A stretch of DNA of 64,000 nucleotides, taken from the NCBI GenBank assembly GCA_013398275.1, contig VZSE01003047.1, positions 818,422 through 882,421 on the forward strand, written 5' to 3'. Every line of letters begins with the position of its first letter. Position 1 is the first letter of the stretch. This document shows, piece after piece, positions 11,086 to 24,262 of the stretch. The stretch comes from Promerops cafer (lineage: Eukaryota > Chordata > Aves > Passeriformes > Nectariniidae). The notes below the pieces were generated by a model that made no database searches, was not told the DNA's origin, and was given only the letters and a program-made list of their open reading frames with translations. A program made the position numbers and the translations under genes.

Positions 11086-14000
11086 TGTTTTTAATTAGTG
11101 GTGTATGATAGGTTCCTAAATTAATCCTCTCTTCTGACTAACCAGGAGCCAAAGTGCTTCACTGAGCCACCAACTGGAAATGGCCAAAGTTCCAGGGTTT
11201 GAATGCTGCACATTATGTCTAACAAGGGAACAATGACCCCTCTTACCCAGAGTGGGCCCAAGTTTCCCATATCCCAAATCCAATTGTGTGATGCCAGCTA
11301 TAACTCAGGGAGGGAGCACCCTGCGTTTGCCACATCCAGAAACAGCTTTTGGAGCCTGCAGCTCGTCCTGAGCTCCAGAGCTCCGGGATGTTTATTTACA
11401 GGGCACCAGGCAAGACATCTGTTCAGCCTGGCTTTTTGACTGAAAGGAAATTTATCCTTGGCAAATCAGTTTTGGGAGTCAGGAACTGGTTTCATGGCAG
11501 GCCGAGGGTTTGGCCAACGCTATCATTTAGTTTGATTTTTGTCCCTTCTCCCAAGCACTCTGCCACAAAAAGGCCACGCTCAATCATCCGAGATGTGCAG
11601 CTAGAAGTGATTAAATAAAATTAAAACACTTATCTGAGCAGTGGTGATGCTTCTGACAGATGAGGTTTGAAATGCTTTCTATGAATTTAACAGGGAGTAA
11701 GAAATCATGAGAAATATTGCAGGGCTGAGACCTGGCCAGGTGCCCCCTGAGCTTGGCAGGGTGGGTTATGGGGACACCACCCTCCCCTGTATTTCACTGG
11801 GACGAGCAGGCCAGGCCAGCTGGGCCCAGCACAGCACGAGGCCACACTAAAATCGCTGCTAAACCACATGGAAATCTTCAAAAAGCCTCAGAAATAAATC
11901 CGGAGGATTTGCATTTTCTTTTTGCCACGTAGGATACGGCCATGCTCCTCTTTGGGCCTGGTTTTTGTATCTGGGGGGAAAGGGGCAACAGCCCTGCTGA
12001 GGGAGACACCACTGGCACCAAGTTTTCCTCACCATGGCAAATACCAAACCCAGCCAGATGTGAGCCAATATCCCATGGCAGAACATGGCACAAGAACCCA
12101 AACAAAGGTAATCTTCATTCATCAAGGCATGGCTATCCCTCTTCCACTCAAGAAAAGTATATATATATCATCTAAAAGCATTCAAGAAATAGAAATATTT
12201 ACTTTAATAAAGCATTTACGTTCGTTACCAGGCAAGACTTAACAAACAGTCGAAGTCAGTGAATTTCAGCTGAACTTGGGAGCTGTGCAGGGTAATGACT
12301 GTGCTGACCAGCTTCAAAACCATATTAAGACTCCTGATTATTTATTATAAAATGCCTGCACAGAGGGAGAGACCTAATTGTGTGATGAAGATCCCAACCC
12401 CTGTGGGTATCACAGCACACTGTACCTGTAAGAGTCAGGGCTCATTAGCCTAATCACAAAGAATAATACTGAGAGCAGAGCTCTGCAAAGCCACTGATTT
12501 TTTACATCCTACGAGTTTCACAGAAACACCCTTTTTTTTCACCAGTTTGGTGGAGTCCTTTATCTTCTATCCCTATCTGGCAACTGAGAGCCTTCCCCCA
12601 AATCCTCACTGCACACAGCAGCACCCCCAGGCTCTGCAGGGCCACAAACGTTCAGCATCTCCTGCAGTCCCTGATTAATCATCTCCATCCTCTCACCACG
12701 TGTGGAACCACCGAGCCCGAGCAGGGGAGGGTGGTCAGCAGATGTGTGGGTGGTGGGGTTGGACAGGGAGCTCTTCCTCTGCATTAATCTTGTGCATACA
12801 GGCACGGGTGCAGCAGGGATTTTTTTCAGTCTCTAATCTGTGTCACTGATGAGAGGCTTCCCCGTTATGCTGCTTTGGAATACAGATACAAATTCGTTCA
12901 GTTGGAATCCTGTGCCTTGCTACAATGAGTTTTGAGTGTGAATGCATCCAGGATAGGATTCATACCTGCATATTTCATTTTCCTACCCTTTTTCTCAGCC
13001 CTGTTCCCTCTCCTCCATGAGGCAGCACTGAACAAAGTTAACACTGATTTTTCATAAGGAGAAATATTGCCAGGCTTGTCTAATCAGGCTGGTTATCTAT
13101 ATCCATGTGGGAACCACCACAAGGCTGCATTTTGCACCCTTTCCCTCCACCTTTCGAATAAAAAAATTCTTATTTGCTCCTCAAAACCATTTGGCCACCA
13201 GTGAAAGGTCTCATCCTGACAGCAGGTTTTAATCTTGCTTCATTCACTCACGTGGCTACCTCACAACTGGCACAGGGACAGAGAAGATCCCTGGACACGA
13301 GGTGGCTCCTCCAGGACAGCCCAGCACGGAGAAGGTCAGCCCAGGGCACTGTTTTTTGGGAGAGCCACCATAAATATCCTGGATTATGGGTCCTCACTGA
13401 GCACAGTGGGATTTCCAAGCAAAGGGAAGAGCTGGAGTACAACTTTTCTGGAATCTGGTGCTGTTGTCACCCTCAGGGCACGAGTGCCAGGCCCACAGGG
13501 ACAGGCTGTTAACCCAGCCCCTGGAGACACGAGGAGTATTTCACTCCATATCCTTCCACCTCATAAATGCCTTTTTAACTCCGGGTTAATCCTCAGCAGC
13601 ACTGCTGGCCCACTTAAATCCCCAGAAATGAAGACGTGTGAAACTATAAACCCGCGGCTCCTTGGCTGGCGGCAGCGCTGGAGAGGCTTCAGAGGGACCA
13701 TGTGCTTTTGCAGTCAGGAGCTTTTGGCCCCTGCTCCTGGTGTTCCCTCTGCTGTTGGGGCTCCCTGGAGCACAGAGCCAGCCTGACCTCCCCAGCAGCT
13801 CTGTGCACACCCCCTGAGCTCTGGCCCCTCCACTGAGAGCAGTTTGGCACCACAAACCTGACGCCCAGCGAGCCAAATGCATCCCTAGATATGTTCACAG
13901 CCACTGCTACTTCCTTTGACTCGCTCCAGAGGTGTCCCAAGGGCTCTGTGCTGCTGCCAAGAAGCCATGACATCACTTAGAGGATTAATAATGGCAGTGT

Positions 14001-15104
14001 ACTCACAGATACGTTCACAATACATTCACAGACTCGTATGACAGAGTTCTGCTTAAAGCCAATACCTTCCTTATCCTCCTTCCCACACCCCCAGTTTTCC
14101 CATTTGCTCATCTATTCCCTCCCAGGGAGGGAAGGTCAAAGGTGGGAGTAGGATTTAGGAGTATTTTTCCTCTTAAACCAACAAAACCCACATCACTGAA
14201 ATGATTCTTCTTTTTGAACTCCAAGCTCTCTGCACAGCCCTTACTGAGAGTGCAATTTATAAATTCCTGAAGAAAGAAATCACAAAAAACTTTGTTCTTT
14301 GTCCTGTTACAGGATTTCGAGAAGAAAGGTTCTCCCAGTCAAGTTTTGGTAAGGGAAATGCAGAACAAGAGCTGCACAGAGCCAGCCCCAGTGACCCTCA
14401 GGTTGGTCTGAGTTATTTCACAGTGGCCAAAAGTCTGTTAAGTCTTTGCAGAGCAAGCAAGTGGAAAGACACAGCTCCTGCTGGGTCATAAAGAGCCTGG
14501 CTCCTGCTTTTATGGCATGGAAAAACCTGGGGAGAGGAGGGGAGGGCTGAAAGGAACGGGGGGTGATGGAGACAAAGTCAGACCATGAGAGGGTATGAGC
14601 TCACTTAGACAGTCACACGCTCTCGTTTCCCACTTCTCAGGGCCTCCAGGAGGATGGATTTTCAGGGGTGCAGTGCGTGCCTTCACACGCAGCTCAGAGG
14701 TTTTTTGCTGAATGGAATGGGAGAAAAGCACAGAAAAAATTGGAGATCATCACCCTTAGGTACATAAAGGCAGCTAAAGACCAAAGCATCACCTGCTCCA
14801 GGAGCTCCAAATCCATCTCCCACTGCCCCAAGCACAGACTTGCTGCATCCTGGCTCCAGCTGGACTGAGCTCAGCTCCCCTGAGCATCCAAGGAAACCCA
14901 ACTCCACTGGTGGCAGGAACAAAGCTGTACAAATTCCCATTATTCCCCCAGAGTCACAGAGGGGGAGCCAAACAAGGCCCTGCTCTGAGCAAAGACTCAC
15001 TAAATGTGTCTTGACAAGTCCCAGCTTTAGTAGCCCACTTCACTCTGAGGAATTTAAATGGGTTTTTGTTAGAAATTACTTGGAAGTGATTTCCCCCTCT
15101 ACCC
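11086..15104. other. Non-coding DNA between CR1 copies
   Basis: No repeat family was recognised. AT-rich unique stretches near 11.55-11.72 and 12.18-12.5 kb resemble conserved non-coding DNA by texture only. The region 12.6-14.0 kb is GC-richer with overlapping open frames on both strands (up to 183 codons) that match nothing I know. Confidence 0.45.
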
Positions 15105-15632
15105 CACTCTGATGAGACCTCTCCTGATCCAGCTCTGGGGTCCACAACATCAGAAGGATGTGGAACTGCTGGAGCAAACCCAGAGGAGGCTGCAAAGACT
15201 TTGCAAAGGCTGGAACACTTCTGTTTTGGAGCCAGGCTGGGAGAGCTGGGAGTGCTCACCTGGAGAGGAGAAGCTCCAGGGAGAGCTCAGAGCCCCTGGC
15301 AGGGCCTGAAGGGGCTCCAGGAGAGCTGGAGAGGGACTGGGGACAAGGCCTGGAGGGACAGGACCCAGGGAATGGCTCCCACTGCCAGAGGGAAGGGCTG
15401 GATGGGATTTTGGGAATTAGGAATTGTTCCCTGGCAGGGTGGGCAGGCCCTGGCACAGGTGCCCAGAGCAGCTGGGGCTGCCCCTGGACCCCTGGCAGTG
15501 CCCAAGGCCAGGCTGGACACTGGGGCTGGAGCAGCCTGGGACAGGGGAAGGTGTCCCTGCCATGGCAGGGTGGAAGGGGATGAGGCTGAAGGTCCCTTCC
15601 CACCCAGACCAGTCTGGAATTCTATGAAATAT
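15105..15632 (+). mobile_element. CR1 LINE copy with remnant of ORF2 C-terminus
   Basis: This copy reaches further 5' than most. The frame at 15112-15309 encodes a degraded version of the end of the CR1 ORF2 protein, recognisable by the segment LWGPQHQKDVELLEQTQRR. The 3' untranslated region follows, ending in 'ggtcccttcccaccc' at about 15590-15605. Bases 15458-15533 match the 0.9-kb and 39-kb copies with a single difference. The element is 5'-truncated and has lost the reverse transcriptase core and endonuclease, so it is immobile. Confidence 0.95.
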
Positions 15633-17249
15633 CTGCAGCCACCTCATTTCTGACCTGGCTGTGCTTTAACACCGTCCCAGGATGCTCTGAAGGAAACAGC
15701 CCTGCACAGATCCACAGCAGTGGCAGGTGCCTTTGGGGGTGCCCCTGTAGGTTGTGACCGAGGCTCCCAGCCCCCAAAGTCCTCCCAACACTGAGCCACA
15801 TCCCACCAAATGTTGGAGTGCTCCTTTGAAAGCACAGAGTGAGAACATCTCAGGGAGATGATTAGAGAAAGCAGGCAAAGAGGTAAATTGCATCTTTGCT
15901 TATTAAAAAAAGAAAATTCCTGTAAACCTGCACGAGCTTATCATAAAAGTATTTTTTTCCCCTTGACAGCTTTTTATTCTTAAAAAAACAAACCAAAAAA
16001 AAACCCAAAACCAAAAAAAAATATCTTGCACACCTCAAAAGCAGACAAATAAACAAACATCCGAGTCACCTTGGGTTTTGGGGTGGTGGTTGTTTTTTCC
16101 TTTGCCTACTGCTCGCAGCATCACAATTTCCTCTGAGCGTGAAAATAAAAATAATATTTTACATTAAGAAAGGAGACAACTTCAGATTTGACAAAGCTCT
16201 TTTTCTTAGTATCGACAAGCAATCATCATCCATCTTACAAATGGGAACTTGCCTCAGAGCACATCCACACCATCACTGGATTTCTGGTCCTCGGAGGACT
16301 GGGATAACAAACGAATCTTCACCGGCTTCAATGATTTCAAAGCTAATCAGAAGATAAAAAGGCTGGCAGGACAGCTGACAATACATTACCAACCAACAAC
16401 AGATCTGTGCAGGACATTTATGTATTTAAATTCCAGGCGTGGGGAAGCTTGGACACATTCCTTGAATACAGGGATGCTGGAGCGAGGCGAGACAAAGCAG
16501 GAACGGCGGAGCACGGACACCACAGGGATTGGGGTGCTCTCCCTGCAGCCCACAGGGCTGGGCCACCAGGATGGGACCCACAGTCTCCATCATGACAACA
16601 CTCCAAGGTGCCCAAAGGTAGCCCTCTCCTCGCTGGTTTACGCAGGAGGGCAAAACAAGTAAGAGATGGTAAATCCCAGCAACCCCTTCCAAAAACTTCC
16701 AGGATTCCCCAGGAGACAGGAAGAGCCTCAGGATCTACACATTACGTGGCACACCAGAAGAATAAAACACAGCCCTTCCCATGGTCTGAGTAACCAGAGG
16801 AGGAGGAAAAGCTCTTAAATATGGTTAAATTTGGGTAATGTATCAAAAAACTTCCCTGATTTTCCATGGTATCTTCCTGATCTAGACTTTGCTTCCAGGG
16901 ATTCTTTTTCCGTGCCATCACCTGAGGCCTCTGCTTGTTCTTTCCATGGGGTGGGGGTATTTTGAACAAGGACAAAGGTTAAAATCCTGATTCTTAAATC
17001 AAGCAGAGCTTCCTGCTTGTCACAGAGGCCCCAGATTTCTCTGCATTAAGGTCAGCAGCCAAATTCCCATGAAACAGGCTCTGCAGAGGGAAAATATGCT
17101 GGATCCCAATCATCCTGACACTGTTTGTATTTGGGATTCAGTATCTGGTGGCCAAAAAGACCAATTTAGGTGTCTTTAACAGAGCAAGGTTTGTGCAGTA
17201 ATACCTGTTCAGAATCTGATGTTCTTTCTTGTGCCTTCATAACGATGAG
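15633..17249. other. Non-coding DNA, no gene recognised
   Basis: The stretch contains the A-rich tract at 15.98-16.02 kb, and around 16.14-16.43 kb AT-rich unique sequence with enhancer-like texture. No coding exon or RNA gene was recognised. Confidence 0.45.
15981..16021. repeat. A-rich low-complexity tract
   Basis: A runs broken by C doublets and triplets. Simple sequence with no recognisable element attached. Confidence 0.8.
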
Positions 17250-17395
17250 TAGAAATTGTGGAATGGTTAAGGCTGGAAAACCACTGGAAAACCATCTAAT
17301 CCAACCCTTCACTCAAGCAGGGTCACCTCTAGAGGACATTACTTAGAACCTTGTCCAGAGACAGCACCAGATCAGTCACAAATGCTGATGGAAAA
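17250..17395 (-). mobile_element. CR1 LINE fragment, minus orientation
   Basis: The plus strand shows 'tggaatggttaaggctggaa', 'accatctaatccaaccc' and 'agcagggtcacctctagagg', which is the reverse complement of a CR1 3' end of the subfamily using 'aggtgaccctgct'. It is well diverged, with its terminal repeats nearly lost. Confidence 0.88.
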
Positions 17396-18359
17396 TGTAA
17401 ATGTTCCTTCAATATTTACTGGGAAAACTCATAAATCTATGGATAGCTCCCTCTTCCCAGGAATTGTTCTCCAAAGCAAATGCCTGCACCTGTCTGACCT
17501 GAAATATGAGCAGCTGTAGAGGTCCCAGTGAGCCAAAGAAGTTCCTCAAGTCTCCATCCAAGGGAGGCACTGCCTGTAATCCCCAGTGCCAGGAGCTGAT
17601 GAGAATCCTTGGAAGGGGACCCCAGGGAGAGGTGGTTGGGGCACCTGAGCCGGCCTTTGATGAGAGAACAGCTCCCAAACAAGAGCTACAATAACTTCCT
17701 GCCTCTGGAAAAATGTTAGAACATGGCTCAGCAAGAACTTCCCATTGTTCCCCTTCGCCTCCTGACTCCGGAGTTCAAAGCAGTTTCAAAGAGAGAGGAA
17801 TAAATTTAGATTTTGGTGACTGATCCCAGGTTTCTCAAAAGCTCCTGATAGGAGAGGCATCACTGAGGGCAGCTGTAATTGGTCCAGGGGCGTTTGGATT
17901 ATCTGCAGATTCCCTTTTTATTGATGCAAAGAAACCTCTGTCAGTTTGCTCGGTGGGGCTCAGGAGGAATTTTGGTGGGAGCCCAGATTTCCTGATGACC
18001 CTTTCTGACACCAGAGCTCTCCCATCAGTCCACCTAGAGCCACTCCACGGGGCTGTCACGGAGCTCCTCTGCCCTGACTAAACCCCAGCTCCTGAGAAGA
18101 ACATAAACACCAGCCCTTTATCACCCACGGTTCCCCTCGCGTGGGTTGGTGCCGAGGACCTGCCAAAAAAACATCTGGAAAAGCACCAGGATTGCAAGGG
18201 AAAGGGGCTGGTGGGCTGAGGGGAGCAGCTCTATCCCCCCACACAACAGCTGCACTAATTTATTACATTTTAGTCTTCGGTCAACTTTGAGACAACAACT
18301 GAAGAGTGAGTTTCCATTACAACATCCATCATCGTATCAACCTTATTTTTTGTGATATT
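17396..18359. other. Non-coding DNA, no feature recognised
   Basis: Unique sequence of moderate GC. No repeat, RNA gene or exon was identified. Confidence 0.45.
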
Positions 18360-18545
18360 TTGTAAATTACAATAAATTTGCTTTCTTCTGAATATTCAGA
18401 TGCTTCAAAAGGTACCCAAAGGATGCAATTAGACCCTAGGGAAATATGCTATTATGTGCACATATCATGTTTTGCATAGGCTTTCCAGCATCTACATAAT
18501 TTATGTTTTTCTGCATAATTTCCCCTTTTTATGTTTCCTATGTGT
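18360..18545. promoter_or_regulatory. AT-rich enhancer-like unique sequence
   Basis: A dense set of short sites such as TGCATA, ATTATG, GTGCAC and CATAATTT occurs in a repeat-free stretch. This is a call by texture only, with no alignment behind it. Confidence 0.15.
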
Positions 18546-18844
18546 TTGTGAGATAATGCAGGAGTCAGCTCTCTCCCACCAAAAAACACAGAGAGAACTT
18601 AAGTCTGTATTCTTACTTCACCCAATCTGCTTCACTTCCTGCAAAACCCTTGGAGAAACCCCTGGAGAAATCCTTTCATGTGCACCAAACATCAATGCCC
18701 CGGGAAAAACCCAGAAGGTCGAGGCAGCTCTCTGAAAGGAACCAGAACCTTGTCCACTCCCATATCCATCTGGGCATTCCGAGGGGCCTCTGATGGATAA
18801 CGTTGGAATGGGAAAGCTTTTAAACTGTTTCTAATCCTCGCCTG

Positions 18845-18960
18845 GCGTTTGAGCCGCGCGCAAATAATTCCCCCCAAACTTTCAAGTTGGTTTTTTAGCT
18901 TTCCGCGCCAGCCGCTCGCGTCCGGGCTCGCTTTTAATTAAAAATAAAATAGGGAGAACG
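18845..18960. promoter_or_regulatory. Small CpG cluster with adjacent TAATTA
   Basis: About 11 CpGs fall within roughly 86 bases (18845-18930) of otherwise CpG-poor DNA. They are immediately followed by 'cttttaattaaaaataaaat', which carries a homeodomain-type TAATTA core. Retained CpGs in a bird genome often mark unmethylated regulatory DNA. The cluster is far too short to be a canonical CpG island. Confidence 0.3.
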
Positions 18961-21900
18961 ATAAAAACAAAAGGAGGAGAGTTTTCAGGCAGGATGCAGG
19001 AAAAGGTGATGCCTACTCTTTCTTTTTTAACTCTGTTGGCTGGAATTTCTAATTTGACGATTTAAAATTTATTTTAAAAAATTGAAAAGGGAAATAAAAG
19101 TGGTGGTGGGGGGGGTGAATTCGTGCAGGTGATCCTTGGCCACAAGTTGAGACCTCATTAAAGTACTTAAATGTGGATATTCCTCATTTTTAGGATGTGA
19201 TAAACAACTCATGGGCTGGAAATTGATATTTAATGTATTTGGTTGGATTTTTTTTGTGCTCTCTCTCAGGTACAGCCCAGGGATTTCTCTTCCCCAGGAA
19301 GTCAGGGACAAGAAATAGGGAATTTTCTTGCACCCCCAAACCCCATCCTCACTGCACCCCTCAGCCACAGTGGCTGCGCTCCACGTGCCCCAGGTTCTGG
19401 AGTCATGGAGAGACTGAGAAAACATCCTGAAAAGTTAATAAATACATTGAATAATACTAATAATAATGGCCTCATCTTTGCATTCATATATTCTATCAAG
19501 TGCTCAGAAGATAGAGCCTTTCAGCCTTAAACATAAAAATCGTGACAGACAAATACATAATTCACCCATTCTCCTCCTCAAAAAACAAAAAAACTCCTAA
19601 TACAAGCAACCACTCCCAAACATGGTCCCTGCAAGTGAAATTGGGAGGAAAAAATAAAACATTTCCCTTTGTACCTTCCCCAGAATATTTTGGGCTAATC
19701 CACTTATTTAAAACTCACTCCTGAGTCTGTGTAAAATCAGTCATGGAGCAGCAAGAAGACATTATAAGAATGTTTTCTTCTCCACGAACCATGACAGCCT
19801 TCAAATAGCCAACAAAACAAAAAAAACCAAAAAAAGTCTCATGTGAATAAAAGAAAATATTTCTGTTGTGAAACCTGCAGCGTGAAGCAGCAGGAATAAA
19901 ATAATCTGGTAAAATTTAAAGAATAAGATTCTTTGTAGAAGACATAAGAGAACACCTGCTGCTTTCCTTATTTTTTATTTATTCTAATTAATAAGTTCAA
20001 ACTAAGCAGTATGCAGATGTGTAAAAACAAACAGCCCCAAAAATTTAAAAATGAATACTTGTCACTAAAAAACTTCATTTGAAGCTGAGAAACTGTATGA
20101 TTAATTAATCAGAACAGAATCTGCTTACTTAAAAGCCTATTGACATATGTTTTAAAATCATTTGTGTAATTCAAGATAACGAAGAGCAAGGACCACGTGC
20201 AGGATTCTCTCCCAGAGCCACCACCCCCATGAGCATGAGAGAGATGATCACAGTCACTCGGTGCCATAAAGCTAATTTCTAAAATTAAAAACACCAAAGA
20301 GCAGAAAAATGCCTTTCAGAGAATATTTCTGTGTGCTCCAGCACCTCTTTCTTCAGGAATCAAACCCAGTGGAGCTCACTCATCCTCTCCCTCTTTTCTA
20401 TTTGTTGAGGAACAATCTCAGAGTCTCACACCTCCCACAAAACATTGATTCCATATATCCAGCCTGTATTGATAATAAAATTCCTGAGGAGCTGAAGGAC
20501 TTGGAAAAAGCTGAAGGTTTAGCCAGGGCAAAAGACACTGAAAGGAATTATTTTATTCTAGTGAAAGCAAACCCAGTAGGCCAAGCTTGGGTTTGGGGTG
20601 GTGAGGGAAGTGAAACAGTAAAAGAAATTTATTCAGGAAGAAAATGACAGGTAGAGAGGACAGTGATGGGGGGGAAACAGGGTTTGGGAATGGGTTCATG
20701 GTGTGCCCTCAGTCCCTGCCCTTAGACCTTTCTCCAAACACTTCCAAGAAAACCATGGAGCAGTTTCAGATTCCTTCCCTCATGTCCCTTCCTGCCAGCC
20801 ATGCTGGGACCCCAGCAGAGCAGAGAGCTGCTTATACTGAAATTGTCTGGCCCCACCTTTGTACCTCTAAGGTGGGGAGCCAGCTCCTGACAGCATCAAT
20901 CCCCCCTCATCCCCATAAATATTGCTCTAATTTTAAATTCTTTTCAAAATCAAGTGGCTCAGGAGTCACCAGAGGTTGGACTCCAAGATCGAGTCCAAGC
21001 AACAGCCCAGAATGGCCCAGGCCAGCACTGGACCTTGCAGCCCTTCCTCCAAAGGTCCAACTCTGATGTTTCCCTGTGGAATTGGAAAATTAAACAAATC
21101 CATGAGAATTCTGAGGATAAAGCCCACCTTTCTCTCCATGGGCAGAGCAGAGGAGGCTGCTCAGCCTCTCAGCCAGGACATTCCCAGCACCCTGAGCCAT
21201 AGAATTAATCTCTTAAAATTGATTTATAGATGAAAACCACCAGAGAAGCTGGAAAGGATGAACTTCCTTCCACCTCTGCTCTTCCCAAAGCACTTCATTT
21301 CTGCTGCTCCTACTGCAGCATCAGCATCTAAACCACAGCTCACCTAAATCATGGTCATGCAAGAAATAAAAATCCCTTGCAAATCTCTTTACATAGAGGA
21401 AAACAAATTTCAAACCAAATTCTTTGGAGCAGCAACCACCATCAAGATTATTGGGCGTGAAATCCCCGCGGGGAAAAAAAATAAATAAAAATCAACGCAG
21501 GGAAAACAAAATACAGCTGAGTCCTTCAAACTTCCTGGTACTGTTTGGTCATCTCAGATACATCAAAAGTGACTTTTTCTCATGAAAAACACACTTCAAT
21601 AAACCGTAAGTTTTCAGTCCAAAAGTGTTTGTCACAAAATTGCGAGGCCAAAACAGTAAAAGCCCTAAGTCAGCACTCAGGAACAGTAGCCAAGGATAGA
21701 TTTTCTTTCTTTCTCTCTCTATTTTTTTGGCACCTGCGTGGCATCTCCAGGTCACCAGGACTTACAATCCAAGGAGGAATAGCCATCCATGTTTTATGGA
21801 ATGTACACAAAGATGTGTTCCTTGCTTCCAGGGGGGTGGGGGAGAGATCCCAAGCAGTTCTGACCTCTGCTATTTACAGAGACCTTTCCTGGCAGGGGCT

Positions 21901-23982
21901 GCGCTCCCAAGAACAGCCAAGAGATTATTTTCTCACTCAACTTTTTTATTTACAGTATTGTAAAAATAAACGTGACATATTTAGGGGATGTGTCATATTT
22001 CATAAAAGCTCAACCAAGGCACATTTTGGACTTTTTATTTTTAAAGTTTGTCCTTTTTAAAGCATAATTTCCTGACTGGTTTTCTATTTTCTGTGATCAA
22101 AAATTTATCTCAATGCCCAGTTTTTGTACCCCTTCAGTTACCACCTCAAAAAAGCAAATAAGCAGAGACCTTATGAATCATACAGGACCAAGAAAAATAA
22201 TAAAATTCCATTTTATAGTAAAAAGGATCATCCTGAAAGTTAAACACAGCTCTAAAAGGAGCTGAGCAAGGGCACATTTTTTCAGCAGGTTCCTACACAC
22301 AGTCCCCATCCTAAGCATAAAATTAGAAAGGAAAATATAAAACCTGGTTTCAAATCCAACTGAGCTGCAATGATTTCATCTGCTTGATAAAGATAAATAT
22401 CTGATCCAGGCTGAAGGGATCCAGCAGCTCTTTGAGTGCAAATATCACATTTGAATTTTGGTGGGTGCTGAAGAACCTCAGGGCAGCTCTGAGAGGGAGC
22501 AGATGGGGTGCAGGCTTTGGAAATGGGATTTCTGGGCATCACCAGGGTAAATTCCCCAGGAAATGACAGCAATAGGCTGGCTTAGGACCATCCTTTTGTC
22601 CCCAGCACACTCCCACCAGAACCTCTTAAGTAATGGCACATGAAAAGATGGTTATTTTTAAAATATTCATGTAAGAGGGGGCTGTGACTGCAGTGCCATA
22701 AACCCCAGGAGTGTAAATGTCTGCTCCACTCCCATCCCTGCCCTTTTTGCTCTGCTCTGCCTTCCCAAGTCCCCAGTGCTGATATTTTCCCTTTTCCCTG
22801 GAAATAAGGGTGGTTTAACAGCTGCTTGTCCCCGTGGGACAAACCAGGGCACAGGGGTTACTGCAGCAGTTTTGGGTAAAACCCTGCTCAGGCCTCCCTA
22901 AGCCAGGTCTAAAATCATCAGGATGGACCCACTGAAGAGATGGTGTGTGAGAAGCACCCCAAATCACCCAGGCAACCCTGGAACATCCCACAGACACACC
23001 TGGAACACCCGGAATGTTCTTTTAACAATAAATCTATTCGTTGCATTCCCTGCTTTTCCAAGTGCAGATGTTTTCCAAAGTTAAGCTGGAAAATGTGGCA
23101 CCACAATTCTCTCACTGTCTTGGACCAAATTTGCTCAGTTTCCACCAAAATGTTTCCCTCTTGGCTTTTCCCACAAAATTTTTATTTCCATGGGCCTTGT
23201 TTGGACCTTTCAGAGATGCTCCTTGCATGTTAACAACACCCAGGGCTTCATTTTGGGACAGCAAATTGCAAAGTCTGACATCTCTTGACTCAGTAAATTC
23301 TCATTTCTGCACGTGGGGTCATCTGTTTTTAATGTTAATGGAGAGCAGGTCCTGAAATTGGGAGCACAGGACTCCACAATGCCCATTCCAGTGCTCAAAA
23401 AGCCTGCACTAAGTTACCCACACCTCCTCACTGACATTAAAAAAATATTCCTAACCAGAGCCAGTTGTAATAAAGCAGCATGTAGAGGGGGGGGAAAAAG
23501 TAGAATATTGTAATTGATTATTTAGTGCAAAAAAAAAAGGAGGAAAATTATCACAGGTGGTGATGGCAGATGCGACAGCCCAGGAAACTTGGCAAAATAT
23601 GAATTATATTTGATTACTGATATGGATACTTCTATGGTGAGGGTCCAACTTCTCCTAAACCCATCCAACAGCAAGGAGCCACATATAACAACATAAAATT
23701 GAAGTTACAGAATTTTCTCCCTTTATTTTTAAAATACCCAAATCACTGCAATCAATACCAGCTGCTGTGAGATATTAACTGCCCGAGCAAGGCAATAAAA
23801 TTCCTTCACTAAAGTGTAAATGTTTAAAAACTGCTCATCATTGTCAGGTCTCAGAATGGATGAGTGACCACAGGAAAGACTCCACCATGCAGAATTTACC
23901 ATGTCATGGGGTCAAAGCTACTGGATTTCCAGGCAGTGAATTAAATGATATTATTATAGTTAATTAGTGATGTTAATTGAAA
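18961..23982. other. CR1-free non-coding DNA, no gene recognised
   Basis: About 5 kb of mostly AT-rich unique sequence. Open frames (for example 171 codons at 21545-22060 and 140 codons at 20644-21066) carry no known domain. A stretch near 23.56-23.67 kb has the texture of conserved non-coding DNA. Confidence 0.45.
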
Positions 23983-24000
23983 TTTTTTTTTTTTTTTTTT
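23983..24000. repeat. Poly-T run (18)
   Basis: Eighteen uninterrupted T bases. No element body was recognised on either side. Confidence 0.95.
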
Positions 24001-24117
24001 ATTTCCTGTTCTGCACTATTTTAACATTTTTGGCCGGTAGAGTTTTAGGGAGATGCTGGTGAGAAACCTCATCTGGGGACAGAGATTTCATCCTGATGGT
24101 TCAGGAATCTTCCACCA

Positions 24118-24262
24118 TGTCCCATCCTGGCAGTGCCCAAGGCCAGGCTGGACACTGGGGCTGGAGCAGCCTGGGACACTGGAAGGTGTCCCTGCCATGG
24201 CAGGGGTGGCACTGGATGAGTTTAAGATCCCTTCCCACCCAAAACATTCCAGGATTCTTTGC
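24118..24262 (+). mobile_element. CR1 LINE fragment, 3' end
   Basis: This short fragment of the GC-rich CR1 subfamily starts at 'cctggcagtgcccaaggcc' and runs through 'gtgtccctgccatggcagg' to a terminal core at about 24228-24260 in plus orientation. Only about 145 bases of the 3' end are present. Confidence 0.93.

Noticed and set aside
20954..21060. Possible CR1 or other repeat around 'gttggactccaagatcg'
   Set aside because: Only a short resemblance. The terminal core and the flanking CR1 blocks are missing.
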